From Rugalucina vietnamica (Eukaryota > Mollusca > Bivalvia > Lucinida > Lucinidae): a DNA stretch of 64,000 bases. The notes beneath the pieces are model-generated. The model had not been told where the DNA came from. It saw only the letters and a list, made by a program, of their open reading frames with translations, and did no database searches. Position 1 is the first letter of the stretch. The number at the start of each line of letters is the position of its first letter. This document shows, piece after piece, positions 34,333-47,098 of this stretch. The stretch covers positions 61,683,817-61,747,816 of the forward strand of contig OZ024872.1 in the NCBI GenBank assembly GCA_964017185.1. The letters are read 5' to 3'. A program made the position numbers and the translations under genes.

Positions 34333-35400
34333 TCAGATGGGATAATTATCTGATTGCAACTTCCCCTCATTTCATTCACACTTTCGCCAAGTAGAAAAGA
34401 AAGTGGGCTGTTATCACCCATACCAACACTTAAAGCGTCGGTGTTATGTACTGTCGGCACTTCAAAGTGATAATGCAGTTGCTCATATACTTGACTAATG
34501 AAGATAATAAACTGTATCTGGGCTTTTCATTAACTCATTCGAAATAAAAATTAGGCCACATGGTCAAATTCAAGCCAATCCGTCAACTATCAGAGATTCA
34601 TCATTCCATAGTACGTTAGAATTTTAGCTATGGTACCATCGCTCACGGATACACGTGTCGTAGTTCTGTGCACCCAACTTGTCTTACCGTCAGGACTATT
34701 TCCTAGTTAGTAGGTGCAAACTCATAATTCCTTTGTACCAGTTTATCACTTCCTGATTTAGAAATACAGTGGCATCAATAGTAAATGCTTTCTATGCATT
34801 TGAGTTAAGTACATGTAGGTGTCTATACATGTATATACTGATCAGAATGAAAGTCATGGAAATGCAACAGAAGAACATATACGTACTTGTGTCTGAGCAG
34901 TTGGTGTCGAATGTTTGGTCCACGTCCACGAACTTTGCTTGATACATTTGTTCAAAACAGCGAACCTGGCACTAGGCTGGATATAATACATTTTTTTTTT
35001 AGCTTACGTCCGTAATGCTAGCAGAAGATTGCATGCCAGCCGTTTTAGTTTTTGAACAAATTTAAAGTAATAATTTCGTTCGAAAGGAGTTTCCTTGGAA
35101 AGCAATATACGGGTAGTTCACGTCACTCGCATTGTTAACCAAGCTATTGCATGTGTCACGATGTTTTTTCTCGAATCCTGTCACAGGAACCAGTGTTGGG
35201 AAGAATTTACAAGGCCAGATTCATAATTATGCACAGTCACTCGGGCTAGCTATACATCCAGATGTCAATCATTTTTGATAAACAGAAGTTGGAAGCGGCA
35301 ACAAAGCCACTGATCGGACTGCAAAGGCCTCTGATTTGTGGTTCTGCTTTTAACATCATGCTTAAAATTAGGTTTCTCATTCAGTCTAATCATTTACTTG
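34333..35400. other. intergenic, nothing recognised
   Basis: AT-rich sequence without convincing exons, RNA genes or bounded repeats. Confidence 0.5.
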
Positions 35401-35439
35401 TCATGACGCAAACACGTCCATGCAAACTCAAAAATTAAT

Positions 35440-36848
35440 AGAGAGGTTGAGAAAATGAACTTGTAACTTGTACGTGTACGTGTAGAACAGTTTTATCCCC
35501 AAACTTCGTCATTTATTACAAGTTCAAAATACTCGCTACACGTTGAGAATCAGTTAGGCTGTGAATGAAATAAAGAAGATCTATGGCTTAGATGTAAGAA
35601 GTCCCTAAATGTCAGATTTGGGAGGACGAAATTTTCATGTTATGACTATATGGCTGAATTTAACATTTATAGGCGAAGAAATATATACACTTTCGTTTAC
35701 AAAACAGTTTGGCTGATTTAACAGAATCGAGACAATGCAACTAAATATTTTCACAACCCACCCGATCTTTGGGACAAATGAACCATTAGACTTTGAACTG
35801 ATTTGCATTTGTTTGTCAACAGCACTTTTTAAGCAAATAAATATGGGCTCGTTTGTCATATGAATACTGAACAATATCCACACATTGATTGTTTATTGTT
35901 TTGTAATTTTAAGTTTATTTTGAAAGAAATGTTACCATGGTGCATAAGATCTTTAATTTACAATCTTATAGTTTAATTCTAGGTGTGTTCCCCCCCGGGA
36001 CCCAGCATGCCCTTTCGTCAGTTTATGTGTTTTTCACATTCACACAACATATCAAAGTGGCATCCTGGGTCTAGGGGGGGAACAGGGTCAGCGAGGCGAA
36101 AATGTACAATTTCCTGAAATTTTCCCTAAACTAAAATAAGCACAGTTGTTGTGAACAATTTTAAAGACATCAACTGTAGAATTGTAAACATTCATGGTCG
36201 TATTTCTTGTCAAACCGGTGTCAGGATGAGCATATGTAGGTCATGTAGATGTATTTATAGAGATAAAGTACAGGTTCAAAAGTAAATTTGCTTTCAATCT
36301 ATTCGTATTTCATTAATGCTTAGAAATGTGATTCCCAATTTTATGTTAAAATTGACATAAATCACGTCATTGACAATTAAAATATGTAAGAACACAATAA
36401 TTTTATCAAACAAGGCATTTTCGTCTTTGAAAGAGACATATTTGTCATTTAGGGACTATCCCAATCTAAGGCATAGATGTCCTTTGCGACTTGTACGTTT
36501 TCTTTATATGTTTCCATCGGTTACAGCCCGCTAGTCCGAAGGCTAGTTAGTCCGAAGGCCCACTGGTCCGAAGTATATCTGACCAAAGGCGAATCGACGT
36601 ACATGTGACCATATATGTATGTAGGTGTGTACTTTCTGACGTTTGTGGTAACGCAATAAATCATCCATATTTACTTTCATATATCAACACATGTATAAAC
36701 AATAAAAAATTCAGCTGTATATACTTTATGAAATCTACACGTACACGTTCGATTTTCTCAAACGATTTTATACTCAAAACGATCGTGTACGGGTAAATAA
36801 AGCTACAAGTACACGTACACGTTACAAGTTTATTTTCTCAACCTCTCT
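35440..36848. mobile_element. 1.4-kb element with about 50-bp terminal inverted repeats
   Basis: AGAGAGGTTGAGAAAATGAA CTTGTAACTTGTACGTGTAC at the left and the inverse of AGAGAGGTTGAGAAAATAAA CTTGTAACGTGTACGTGTAC at the right. AAT flanks both ends. No transposase is visible. It contains a small inverted repeat at 35987-36078 (GTTCCCCCCCGGGACCCAGC / GGGTCTAGGGGGGGAAC) and an AGTCCGAAGG minisatellite at 36530-36580. Confidence 0.75.
36530..36580. repeat. AGTCCGAAGGC short tandem repeat
   Basis: CTAGTCCGAAGG, TTAGTCCGAAGG and CTGGTCCGAAG follow one another. Confidence 0.7.
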
Positions 36849-37639
36849 AATTTTCTTATTTTAGCTACAAACATAGATTGTGGGTACGCGGTTCTAACGA
36901 GTACCCACAATCTATGTTTTGGAGCAAAAATAAGAAAAATAGGTATACCCCTGCATACCCCAGTTTTGCTATATAAAAGTGGGGTTTCAGGGGGGTGTAC
37001 ATTATATGGACATGTTTTCCTGATCAATGTTATAACTGTTCAAACTGTGTAAAGACAGATCCGCAAATCTGCAAAGCCCTAGTTTTGTCACGCTTTGTTC
37101 CAAAAACAGCGAACAAACAAAACCTTATTTTAAGTAAATTTTGTCTTGTCAAGATTATGAAAATGAATATGCATCATCCTGTCTTGTCTGAATAGAACTC
37201 TGGGACAATAAAATCTGTCTTTGGGGTTCCGAGCAGGTGACGTGTTTAGTAACAGATTCGAGTAGGATTGGACTTGGATAAAGTAGAGATCGTACTACAT
37301 TTTGAGTGAGCGCGAGAGGCATTGAACAAACTGGTCTCTGTGTGTCTCGATATAACAAGAGTAAATATAGTTTGCTATGGAGTAGCTCTGTTGAAAGATG
37401 GCCCTATACCGCTTCAATGACAGTCAATAATTACACAACAGCTTTACCGGGGCTTGTATACACGGTGACTTATTTGTTTAAAATGAAAGAACAAATATTG
37501 AAACGGACGTACATACACGAGTACTAAATGCGATTAAAATTAAAGCAAATTATAATTTAAAAAGCAAAAATATAGGTCCACAAAAGATTAAATATGTATA
37601 CGAATATGTTAAACACCACCGCAATTCTGCAAAAGGAGT

Positions 37640-37914
37640 TGTTATACCAGGAAAACATGTGCGTGAAATAAATACCCCCTTACACCCCCACTTTAATACA
37701 GTAAACTTGGGGTTTACAGGGGCATACATATTTTCTTTCTTTCTTTTTATCCAAACCATAGATTGTGGGCACTCGTTAGAGGCGGTTCTAACATGTACCC
37801 CCAATCAATGTTTTGAGTAAAATTATTAAAAATATTTTTTTTTTCCAATAAAATTTTCAATTTTTACTGTGCTGAAAAACAATCGTTGCATATTGCATGG
37901 GCAAGTTTTCGTAA
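37640..37914 (-). mobile_element. CATCACGAAAAC-family MITE, inverse copy
   Basis: Starts CAGGAAAACATGTGCGTGAA and ends TTGCATGGGCAAGTTTTCGT AATG. The body has AAATACCCCCTTACACCCCC, ATAGATTGTGGGCACTCGTT and GAGGCGGTTCTAACATGTAC. Confidence 0.8.
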
Positions 37915-38049
37915 TGAGATCGCACGGCGGTCTTCATTATGGTGCCACGTACATGTACACCGTGGATGTCTTGTGTACTATTTCGAAGTTTTTAGTGATC
38001 AATGTTAAAGTAGTTGAAGAGTCACGTTTTATATCTGCTCCCTTGGTTT

Positions 38050-40008
38050 GCCCTCATTGTCTGATTCCAGATTGGAAATCATACAAAAAAGTTAGAAATA
38101 CAGTCAATAACCAAAAAAAGCAAGCGAAAGAATTATTTTATAATAATCTTGAGTTATCCATATCAGATTTCCAGAAAAATGATAGACGTAAATTTTGGCA
38201 AGTGGTGAGGCATTTCGTTAACAATGAAAATTCATCTTCTGCTATTCCCCCTTTGCGTTCTACACTACCATCCGGCAAGAAACAATTCCATTTTTCTGAT
38301 GAAGAGAAGGCCGAATGCTTGAATGAGTATTTTTCTTCAATTTCAAACGTGGATGATCGTAATACGACCTTGTCGCCTTTTTTTGTAAATCTCAAAATTC
38401 ACTTCGTCAAGTTTCTTGTACTGAAAACGAACTAGAATTGTTGATACAAGCACTAAATCCCAACAAAGCAAATGGTCTAGATGGAATTAGTAATCGAATG
38501 CTAAAATCAGTTTCCAAACAAAAGCATATCTAAACCGCTCGCAATTTTGTTAAATCGCTCTTTTTCGGAAGGCATATTTCCCGATATCTGGAAAACTTCT
38601 GGTCTGGTTCCAATTCCAAAAAAGGGAGACAAATCTTCCCCTTCAAATTATCGCCCGATCGCCCTTCTAAGCAATGTAAGCAAAATACAAGAACGCATAG
38701 CCTTCAAAAATCTGTATAATCATTTACTTACCAACAATCTATTATATAAATACCAGTCTGGATTTCTTCCACAACACTCAGCTGTTTTCCAATTAATTGA
38801 TATTTACCATAACATTTGTCAAAGTTTTGATAATCAACAATATTCATGTATGGTATTCTGCGACGTCTCAAAGGCGTTCGACAGAGTCTGGCACAAAGGT
38901 CTTATTTTCAAGCTCAAACAGCATGGCATCGATGGCGAATTTCTTAAGTGGTTAACCGACTATCTTTCAGAACGGCAACAAAAGGTTATAATTAGAGGAT
39001 GCATCTCCAGTCCGAAACCTATAAAGGCAGGTGTCCCACAGGGCTCTATTCCTTATTTACGTGAACGATATCGCAGATTCTCTTCTTAGCCTAACACGCC
39101 TCTTCGCTGATGATAGCTCTCTTTTCTATTCTGCATCAAGCTTAGATGACATTCAAGGTATTATAAATCATGATCTAATATTATTATCTCAGTGGGCTAA
39201 GCAATGGCTTGTTACTTTTAATCCCTCAAAAACAGAAGCGATTTTGATTACATTAAAGAATCTAACTTATATGCCACTCCTTAAATTTGAGAATACCTTT
39301 GTTAAATTTATAGAAAGTCACAAGCATTTAGGACTTACCCTTTCCTTCAATGGTAAATGGACAGACCATTTAGATAATGTTAAAAGCTCAGCAGCAAAAG
39401 TATTAGGTATTATGCGTAAATTAAAATTCTCAGTTAGTCGTAGTGAACTTAACCAAATCTATTTTTCTTATCTTCTACCGACTTTGGAATATGCCTCCTC
39501 AGTTTGGGATGGTTGTTCCGTCCAAAACGCGGAAACGCTTGACAAAATTCAAAATGAAGCAGCCCGAATCGTTACTGGGCTGACCAGATCTGTCTCCTTA
39601 GAAAACTTATATAAAGAATGTGGATGGATTTCACTTTCGGAAAGAAGAAAACAACAAAAGCTAAATTTCATGTTTAAAGTCCATCAGGGCCAAGTGCCAA
39701 ATTATATTTCTGATCTGATTCCACCCTTGGTCAGAGATGTATCAAACTACCCTCTTAGAAATATGCATAACTATTCAGTTCCATTCGCTCGTACAGAAAT
39801 GTTTAAAAAATCATGCATCCCTTCATCTATTTGTCTTTGGAACGCAGCCGACAATACGCTGAAGGATTCGAACTCTCTTCAGTCATTTAAATATCAACAA
39901 AAGCGTATATCCAGTGTAAACCTTAAAGTACCCAGTTACTACATAGCTGATAACAGACGTCTATCTGTTCTGCATGCACGGATGCGCAATAATTGCAGTA
40001 ATCTTTTC
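38050..40008 (+). pseudogene. LINE A: frameshifted reverse transcriptase of a Jockey/CR1-like LINE (5-prime part)
   Basis: Frame 1 (about 38063-38400) reads WKSYKKVRNTVNNQKKQAKE and FSDEEKAECLNEYFSSIS, the usual region before the RT. After shifts near 38395 and 38520 comes NRSFSEGIFPDIWKTSGLVP, IPKKGDKSSPSNYRPIALLS, FCDVSKAFDRVWHKGL and AGVPQGS. A deletion of about 20 bp near 39048 then removes the expected ILGPLLF segment and shifts the frame to LIYVNDIADSL and LFADDSSLFYS (catalytic FADD). The thumb and C-terminal part runs to MRNNCSNL at about 40004, where LINE B interrupts. No upstream endonuclease domain was seen, so it is 5-prime truncated. Jockey/CR1-like is my reading of the motifs, not a classification. 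Confidence 0.85.
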
Positions 40009-40019
40009 ATAGATCATTT

Positions 40020-41226
40020 TCAAAAATTTATTCTATTGTTTGCAGATGATACACTTCTGTTAGCTGAATCACATGCCGAGCTCCAAAATATGTTAAATAA
40101 GTTGCACATATATTGCAAAAAATGGAATATTACTGTTAATGCTGACAAGACAAAAGTTATGTTGTTTACATTGTCGACTAGACCTGAACAATTTGATGTA
40201 TATTATGATGACATATTATTAGAAAATGTCCGCAATTTTATTTATTTAGGTGTCAATATTTCGAGCAATGGTAAATTTTTTCAGGCTCAAAAGCATTTGT
40301 CAGATCAGGCCTCTAAGGCTCTTTTTGCACTAAGTAAGATTTTTGACAGTATAATGTTGTGTATAGAAGATAAAATAAAACTTTTTGATGCATTAGTACA
40401 ACCAATCTTAATGTACGGGTGTGAAATCTGGGGATTTCATAAAGCGAATGACATTGAAAAAGTGCATTTAAAATTTTTAAAACAAATCTTGGGTGTCCGA
40501 CGTCAAACTTGTAATATAGCAGTGTATGGAGAAGTGGGACGGGTTCCTTTATATGTTTTACGTAAAGTACGTATCTTAAAATATTGGTATAAAATTTTGT
40601 CTTCACAAAACACGCTTTTGTATAAAGTATACGAACAGCAGAAGAATAGTATAATGCAAGGTTCCTCTGACAATAACTGGGTTTTTCAATTAAAATTGCT
40701 CTTAAATGATCTGGGGTTCACCTTTTTATGGGATAACCAAAGCATAACTAAATTACAACTTCAAATGGTTATCCAATGTATCTATGATCAATATTATCAG
40801 AGTTGGTACAGCGAGGTAAATAATTCAGGAAAATTAGAAACATTAAAATGTCTGAATAAAGTGTTTAATTTCGAAAAATATTTAAAATGTATAAACATAG
40901 ATTGTCATAGGGTAGCATTAACAAGATTCAGGTGTTCTGCACACAAATTAAGGATTGAAGAAGGGAGATTCAGAGATATAAATAGAAATCTACGTATTTG
41001 TCACTTATGTAACTCAAACACGATTGAGGACAAATATCATTTTCTCTTGGTGTGCCCTGCATACAGGGATATAAGAATAAATACATTGCCAAAGTATTTT
41101 TGTAGTTGGCCAACAAAGCAAAAATTCATTAAGCTATTAAACGAGCCTCAAGCTGCTTCATTAAAAAGGTTAGGAAAATTTTTGTATCTAGCAACTGAAA
41201 AGCGTAAAGCATTGTTAAGTGGTTAA
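40020..41226 (+). pseudogene. LINE B reverse transcriptase C-terminal two thirds
   Basis: ILLFADDTLLLAESHAEL (catalytic FADD), NADKTKVMLFT, FIYLGVNISSNGKFF, LFDALVQPILMYGCEIWGFH and a CHLCNSNT...KYHFLLVC knuckle before the stop at 41224-41226. Because the junction kept frame, it is fused to LINE A in one 731-residue ORF from 39031 to 41226 with two FADD motifs. The chimera is not a natural protein. Confidence 0.85.
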
Positions 41227-41331
41227 GCGGATAAAATTGATGTAATATCATATAATTGGTATCTTTGTTTTCATGCTTGTAAATATGTTGTGTATTTCCT
41301 GTTGTTTGACTTTATATTTTTGTTGTTTGTC

Positions 41332-42959
41332 TTTACAATTTACAATTTTTACAATTTACAATTTATTTATTTCACTCAGTCCATAATTTACATGGATACA
41401 TGAGGTACAGAGTTACACATAATATTCAATATTCAAGGCTAGACAAAGTTGTCAATAAATATTATCATAACAAACACAGATGAAGTATATTCATGTCAAA
41501 TAATATTGAGCTAACATAAAACTTGCTTATGTCAATGTACTGTATATGTTATACTTGCAATCCATTACGAACTATACAATAACCTTTGAAGAATGATAAA
41601 TATTTCGGGAGGGTTCTTAAAGAGTACTGAAAATATTTTTGATGAACAGACACAGTTTCTTTTGAATGTTTATATTTTGGCTGGAAAAAAGACTTTGAAG
41701 TTTCAGAATGTTTGGATTTTTGTGACAATAAGTGGGAAGATATCGTTTCCTAAGTTTAGTAAGACGTTTGCATGACAACAGGTAGTGAAACTCGTCACCA
41801 AGATCTCTGTTACAAAGATGGCACTTTCTTAGTTGACGTGAAGCCCTTCTCCATCGACCGGTTTCAACAGGCAACCTGTGATTCCTTGTCCTAATGTTTA
41901 TTAGATACCTTCTAAGTTTAAATGGAATTTTAATAAGATAATTTTCGAAGCCAAAAGTGGGTTTTATAATTTTATAAAAGTAACATGATGTTTGTGTATC
42001 ACATTCATTACTCCATTCTTGAATATATAAATCTGTAAGTCGTTGTTTTATTGATTTTGTCAGCCATATTTTGCTAGGAAAACCAGGGTTATCCCATATT
42101 CCACTATAACCACAATGTATAAAAATATTGTGGACATTTGTAAACCACTTAAAATATGAAGCATTTCTATTCTCAAATGCGTCTTTAGCGATCCAGTATA
42201 GCTTAGACGATAAATTGTCTGTTTCTGGTTGTATTAATTTAGCCCAGTACGATACCATTCGGGTATGAATATCAATTTTCAGAGGCAGCACACCCGTTTC
42301 TCCATACACTATGCAATTTGGAGTACTCTTCTTAATATTCAGTATAAATTTCAAAAATTTTAATTGAACCTGTTCAATCACACTTAAGTCGCCAAAGCCC
42401 CAAACTTCACACCCATACAAAAGAATGGGCTTAATGGTTTTATTAAAAAAACTCTATCTGGATGTCAATGGGAAGCATGAGGGATCTTGATTTTTTTCAA
42501 TAAGCTATATACTGCCCTAGATGCTTGCAGTGCAATGTGTTTTTTCATAGCTAAAAATGATCCACCTGTACTAAATATAACTCCAAGATATTTATATTTA
42601 GAGACTACTTCTATCGGAGTGCCACCAATTGTAAATTCATAGTTCCCTAATCTCCCTCTTGAAAAAATCACAATTTTTGTTTTTGCGGTATTGATTTTAA
42701 GCTTCCATGTATCACAATATAATGCATAAATGTCAAGTGCGTTTTGTAAATCACGATGAGATTCAGCTAATATTACCGTATCATCGGCATACAAAAGAAC
42801 AAATAATTTTAGAAATGTATAAATATTCTCATCTAATTCGATACCTTGGTAAGCTTGGCTTTCAGATAAAAATGTTTCTAAGTCGTTTAGAAATATAGTA
42901 AAAAGAACAGGTGACAAATTCTCTCCCTGTCGGACCCCGATATTGCTATGGAAATAATC
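41332..42959 (-). mobile_element. LINE C, antisense, inserted into the LINE B 3-prime region
   Basis: Minus-strand LINE of the same general type as LINE B. Its tail is (TTGTAAA)n, seen on the plus strand as TTTACAATTTACAATTTTTA at 41332-41365. CTTTACA flanks both ends (41331 and 42959), a likely target duplication. It is 5-prime truncated. Confidence 0.75.
41617..42957 (-). pseudogene. LINE C reverse transcriptase fragment with frameshift
   Basis: From about 42957: GVRQGENLSPVLFTIFLND, LLYADDTVILAESHRDL (YADD), YKYLGVIFSTGG, then shifts near 42470-42425, then ILLYGCEVWGFGDLSV, CIVYGETGVLPLKIDI, and CHLCNRDLGDEFHYLLSC near the end at 41617. GVRQG-NLSP and the C-terminal knuckle place it in the same group as LINE B. 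Confidence 0.85.
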
Positions 42960-43052
42960 TTTACACTATTGTCGTACTCTTCACATGTCGCCATTACTTT
43001 AGGGCGAGAAACACTGTTTGTGTTTATGTCCAATAAAGTATTTTGACTTGAC

Positions 43053-43352
43053 TTGACTCTAAATTTGGATTTGTTTAATAACTTCTTGCGCCCCGATTCA
43101 TTTTGTAGTTGTCTTCAAGAACCAGAAAATGCTGAGCATTACCTTTTTAAATGTTACAAGTATAATGACCAGCGTATGGAGTTATTCCAAAAATTGAGGA
43201 CATATCATCCTTTATCAGCTGAACTTTTGATGTCTGGAAATCCTAACCTAACTGAAGTGAAGAAGACTATCAAACTATATTTGAGGCTGTCCTCACTTTT
43301 ATTCGGGCATCGTCACGCTTTGATGGCACGTAAACCAATGGTAACACTCTAA
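43053..43352 (+). pseudogene. LINE A: C-terminal part after the LINE B insertion
   Basis: NLDLFNNFLRPDSFCSCLQE then PENAEHYLFKCYKYNDQRME continues the LINE A protein that broke at NNCSNL (40004). CxC, HxxxxC spacing is the typical zinc-knuckle-like end of these RT proteins. The ORF stops at 43352; the 3-prime end is probably near 43640, after GTAGGGGAAGGGCCGTAAC. Confidence 0.8.
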
Positions 43353-43359
43353 ACGCAAG

Positions 43360-46300
43360 ATTCTAAATATGCTTTCCAAACTATCAAAAAAACGCTAAAC
43401 CACCAAGGCGTCTCATCATGTTTTTCATCCACACCACATTCATAATCATTCCTCATCTCAAAATCATATTGAGTTCAGCTTCTGAAATTATTATAATCAT
43501 TCATCGTTCTTCACCGTTTATCATATTCTTGATGAAGCTTTCTTAAAGTTATTACATGTATATGTCGCTTTTCTACGTTTTGTATGTACACTGTAGGGGA
43601 AGGGCCGTAACTAATGTTGGAAAAACTTGTGGCCCAACCCCATGCTTAAAGGGGATATACAAAAGTTCTTTCGGAAAGTTTGTATGCTTTGTCTGCTGAC
43701 CAAATTTGTTCCTGGGACTTGTTTATCGAAAACTAAATCCAAATATACCCATCGGCTAAAACGATATGGAACCGTATTTGAATAACAGCATTATTTTCAT
43801 GTGAGAGTAGTCTCCCTTGGTGAAAAAATTAAAACCACAATAATTCACTTAAATGATGATCAAAAGCTTTGAAACTGAAACAGTAAGCTGTATAAATGGT
43901 TTCTAATTTTTTTTCCAATTATAAGCTGTTTGTTTCAGTTGTTTGTTTGAATGATATTCAAAATTTCCTATGTGCTTCTATGACATCATAGTGGAACTAA
44001 TGAATATTCATGAGATTAAATGCCAAATTACAAATTAAGCTATCTCCGGAATCAGTCATGATAATTTGGTGAGGTTTTCGGCAATCAGTTCCTTTCATCA
44101 ATGTCTACTTCAGTTTTACAAAATCAAAACCTTTAGATATGACCTTTAACAAGAGCAATAAATATGTTTAAACTTAAATTCCAGATTTATATTGTTATTT
44201 CAGTAACTTCCAATTTTTACTTTATGGACATGTGCTTGTATCAGTTTCTGGTTGTTGTTTCTTCCCTTCTTATTGGAATGAAATTCTCAAGCAAGATCTT
44301 GAACAGTACGAGAAATTCTTGTATGCATCCGACGATATTTATATTTAAACTCAACGTTTATCCCAATTCTGTTTATTTTCGTCCACTCGTTATAGACCCA
44401 GAAGTACCTCGATACTTAAAACTTCAAGAGTGATACTTAAAACGTGTTTTATGTAAAGTCTAGCTGCTTATAACTTGTGATTTCTAGTTCATGAATATAA
44501 GTATCTAACACTTAAATTGTTTGCTTAAATCTAAAAATATTGAAGTAAAAGTTACAAATGGTATTAGAATAAGTGACCACTTCGAACCAAACCATACACA
44601 CAAATCGGTGTTAATCTGAAGAACGTATAAACACAAAACTGTTTGCTTTTATTGTCATTGCTAACCATACACATAAACAAATAATTCTGACGTTTCTTAA
44701 TACTGAGAGACAAACGAATATATACTAATACTAGCCAAAAGTTGTAAACGGTTACATGCATTTGACTCTTTTTCTTAAACCAGAAATTTTAGACATTTTA
44801 GAATCATCAAAAAGGGTAAACCCTTTCAATGAAAGGACGTTTTCAGCTTGTCTGAAGATTATACCTATAAACTTAGAATTTTCAGCCTGCTTCTCCACCG
44901 ACTTGGTCACGTGTGCAATGTCGGTGATTATACGTTGATTTTTCAAAAGGATTTTTGTCTTTACTTACTGAAAGATTTTCAATACCAAAACAGTAAATTG
45001 GTTTATTTTAATACATATTTCACCCTTATATCAAAAGCACGGTTTGTATTTTATTTGCCTTGGACCTGCACTTCAAAACAAGTGGCTTAAGGGGTATCTG
45101 CCCAGATTTTCATGGCATAAAATACGAGAGGTCTGGGCTTAATTTATCTTTTTGAGTTTTCAAGTTTGATAATTCTAGGCTTTATGGGTTTAGATGCAAA
45201 GTAATATTTTCTGTTAATGTAATGGAAGTTAAGGGTCATTCAGTTTCAAGGACTTGGATTTCATACGAGTTTTTCTTCTCTTTTACAAAAAACGTTTTGA
45301 GGACAAAGTGAAAGACTGAAATTTTACTTTAATGTAAAAACATGTAACTTCAGCAGCCCATCTCACCCTACGAAAAAAATAGATACATAAAATAGAATGA
45401 TGATATTTAGATGTTGCATCGAAAAAAGAGAATATACTCGTACCATTAAAAATCCCAAGTCGGACAACAGACGAGAAAAAGAAGGACGATTCCGAAAATT
45501 ACATGAAAAATATTATACAGTATATTCCGACTTGCCACTCGTATATACACAGCCAAATACCACAATCCCAATTAACTTCTTAATTTTCATTCCTTTATTT
45601 AGTTTGTTTAATGAATGTGGATATATAGTCTTTGGCTCTAGTTGTAGTAAATAACTTGATGTTGAGGCTCTCTATGCAGATGCGCGAATGCCATTCTACA
45701 ATAGTGTACTGTTGCTTAAGGAAACTGTGATATTATGACAATTGCATCATCATTTAACAATATAACATTACGTGAACATCATCTAGAAACTACGATACCC
45801 CCTCTTTCTTAATCTAAATACTAGACCAACTATTTTCTGCGGCTGTAAAGCATGGTTTGTGTAGAACATGGTCAGAAACCCAGATGTTTTTGTTTTCTCA
45901 CACCACAGTTCAATTATTTTAATTGGCATAGACGTAATACCTGGTTCTTGTTAAATATACGCTACATGCTTTCTTTCGTGTTTGGAAAGGGTTGCCATCC
46001 ACTGTACCAGATCTTGATGCAGATGATACTGGGTAATTTTGATTATGATAATAAATTGACAATGCTTTGGTGTATTACATGTACAATGTACAATTTTCAA
46101 AAGCGATTGCATCTGAGGAAAATTGGGGCTCTTTGTACTGGTACAATGTATTAAACATAGAGCAGGTTAGTGCACACAAGAGGCTGAAAAAGAATTATAC
46201 TTTATAGACCAACGTTTGCATTGTTTTTGCCTTTGTATACAATTGACTGCTCCTCTGCTGTGGTTCTATTTGTTTTTGTTTTGTTTTATTTGTGTGATGT

Positions 46301-47090
46301 TTGCACCTTATGTACGTTTTCATATTTTCACATGTAGTTAAGTTCGGGTAACTATGTGACCGCCTATTGGGAATTAGCTGCTCATTCTTAAAAAAAGTGC
46401 TTTCTTAGTTAAGTACCTGATTGTCAATAATTTAGTTTTTCTCACCTCGGTTTTTGAAATGGGAATTTCTTTTTGATTGTGCCGTTTCCTGGTCATAAAG
46501 CTAAATCTAGTTTGTGCGAAACAAACAAACAAACAAACAGACGAACAAAATAAAAACTACAACATATTCTAGAGTATAAGATGTAAATAAATGTATGAAT
46601 GAAATAAATACAAATATATATGTCAAATAAATAATCAGTTATGTATGGATCGTCATAGAGTTGAAGAGTTCTCCATGCTTATAATGCCTATCAGTCTGAA
46701 GTTTTGCTCTAAATGCAGATTTCCTGAGTCAAAGACGTAACTTATACTTCTAATCACAGAGGATAAAATACAAATATACATATGATTTTAATTGGATTGT
46801 ACCTAATAACGCGTGCTCCGTTCAAAAGCAATATTTCCGGGTTTTAAAGGGTTGTCATCGCTAAGTGTACCTAATGACGCGTGCTCGGTTTAAAAACAAT
46901 ATTTCCGAGTTTTAAAGGGTTGCCATCGAGTGTACCAGTTCTTGATGCAGATGCTCTAGGGAAATTTTGATTCTACCAATAGTTTAGCAATGTGTTAATG
47001 CGTTCTGTACAGAATTTGCATTTTCAAAATACAAGTCCATGCGTGAAAAATATTAAGCTGAATCCAGTACGTCTGAAAAAAATGTACAAA
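43360..47090. other. intergenic region with diverged local repeats
   Basis: No gene recognised. A paragraph with GGGTTGCCATC, TGTACCAG, TCTTGATGCAGAT and ATTTTGATTAT occurs at 45989-46110 and 46918-47045, with a third, weaker copy at 47575-47650. A 72-bp tandem pair (TACCTAATRACGCGTGCTC, CAATATTTCCGRGTTTTAAA) lies at 46800-46925. Confidence 0.5.
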
Positions 47091-47098
47091 GCGTATTG

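Larger units (their letters stand above)
35402..37024 (+). mobile_element. CATCACGAAAAC-family MITE split by a 1.4-kb TIR element
   Basis: The worn left end (CATGACGCAAACACGTCCAT) is at 35402. The rest (TTTTCTTATTTTAGCTACAA, ATAGATTGTGGGTAC, the inverse CACAATCTATGTTT, AGGTATACCCCTGCATACCC, GGACATGTTTTCCTGAT) runs from 36849 to 37024. In between sits the element at 35440-36848. Confidence 0.65.
40009..43050 (+). mobile_element. LINE B inserted into LINE A
   Basis: LINE B is 5-prime truncated: it starts just before its FADD motif and ends with TTTATGTCCAATAAAGTATT and a (TTGACT)n tail at about 43030-43050, after which LINE A resumes. Its 3-prime untranslated region is itself split by LINE C at about 41332-42959. 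Confidence 0.8.
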
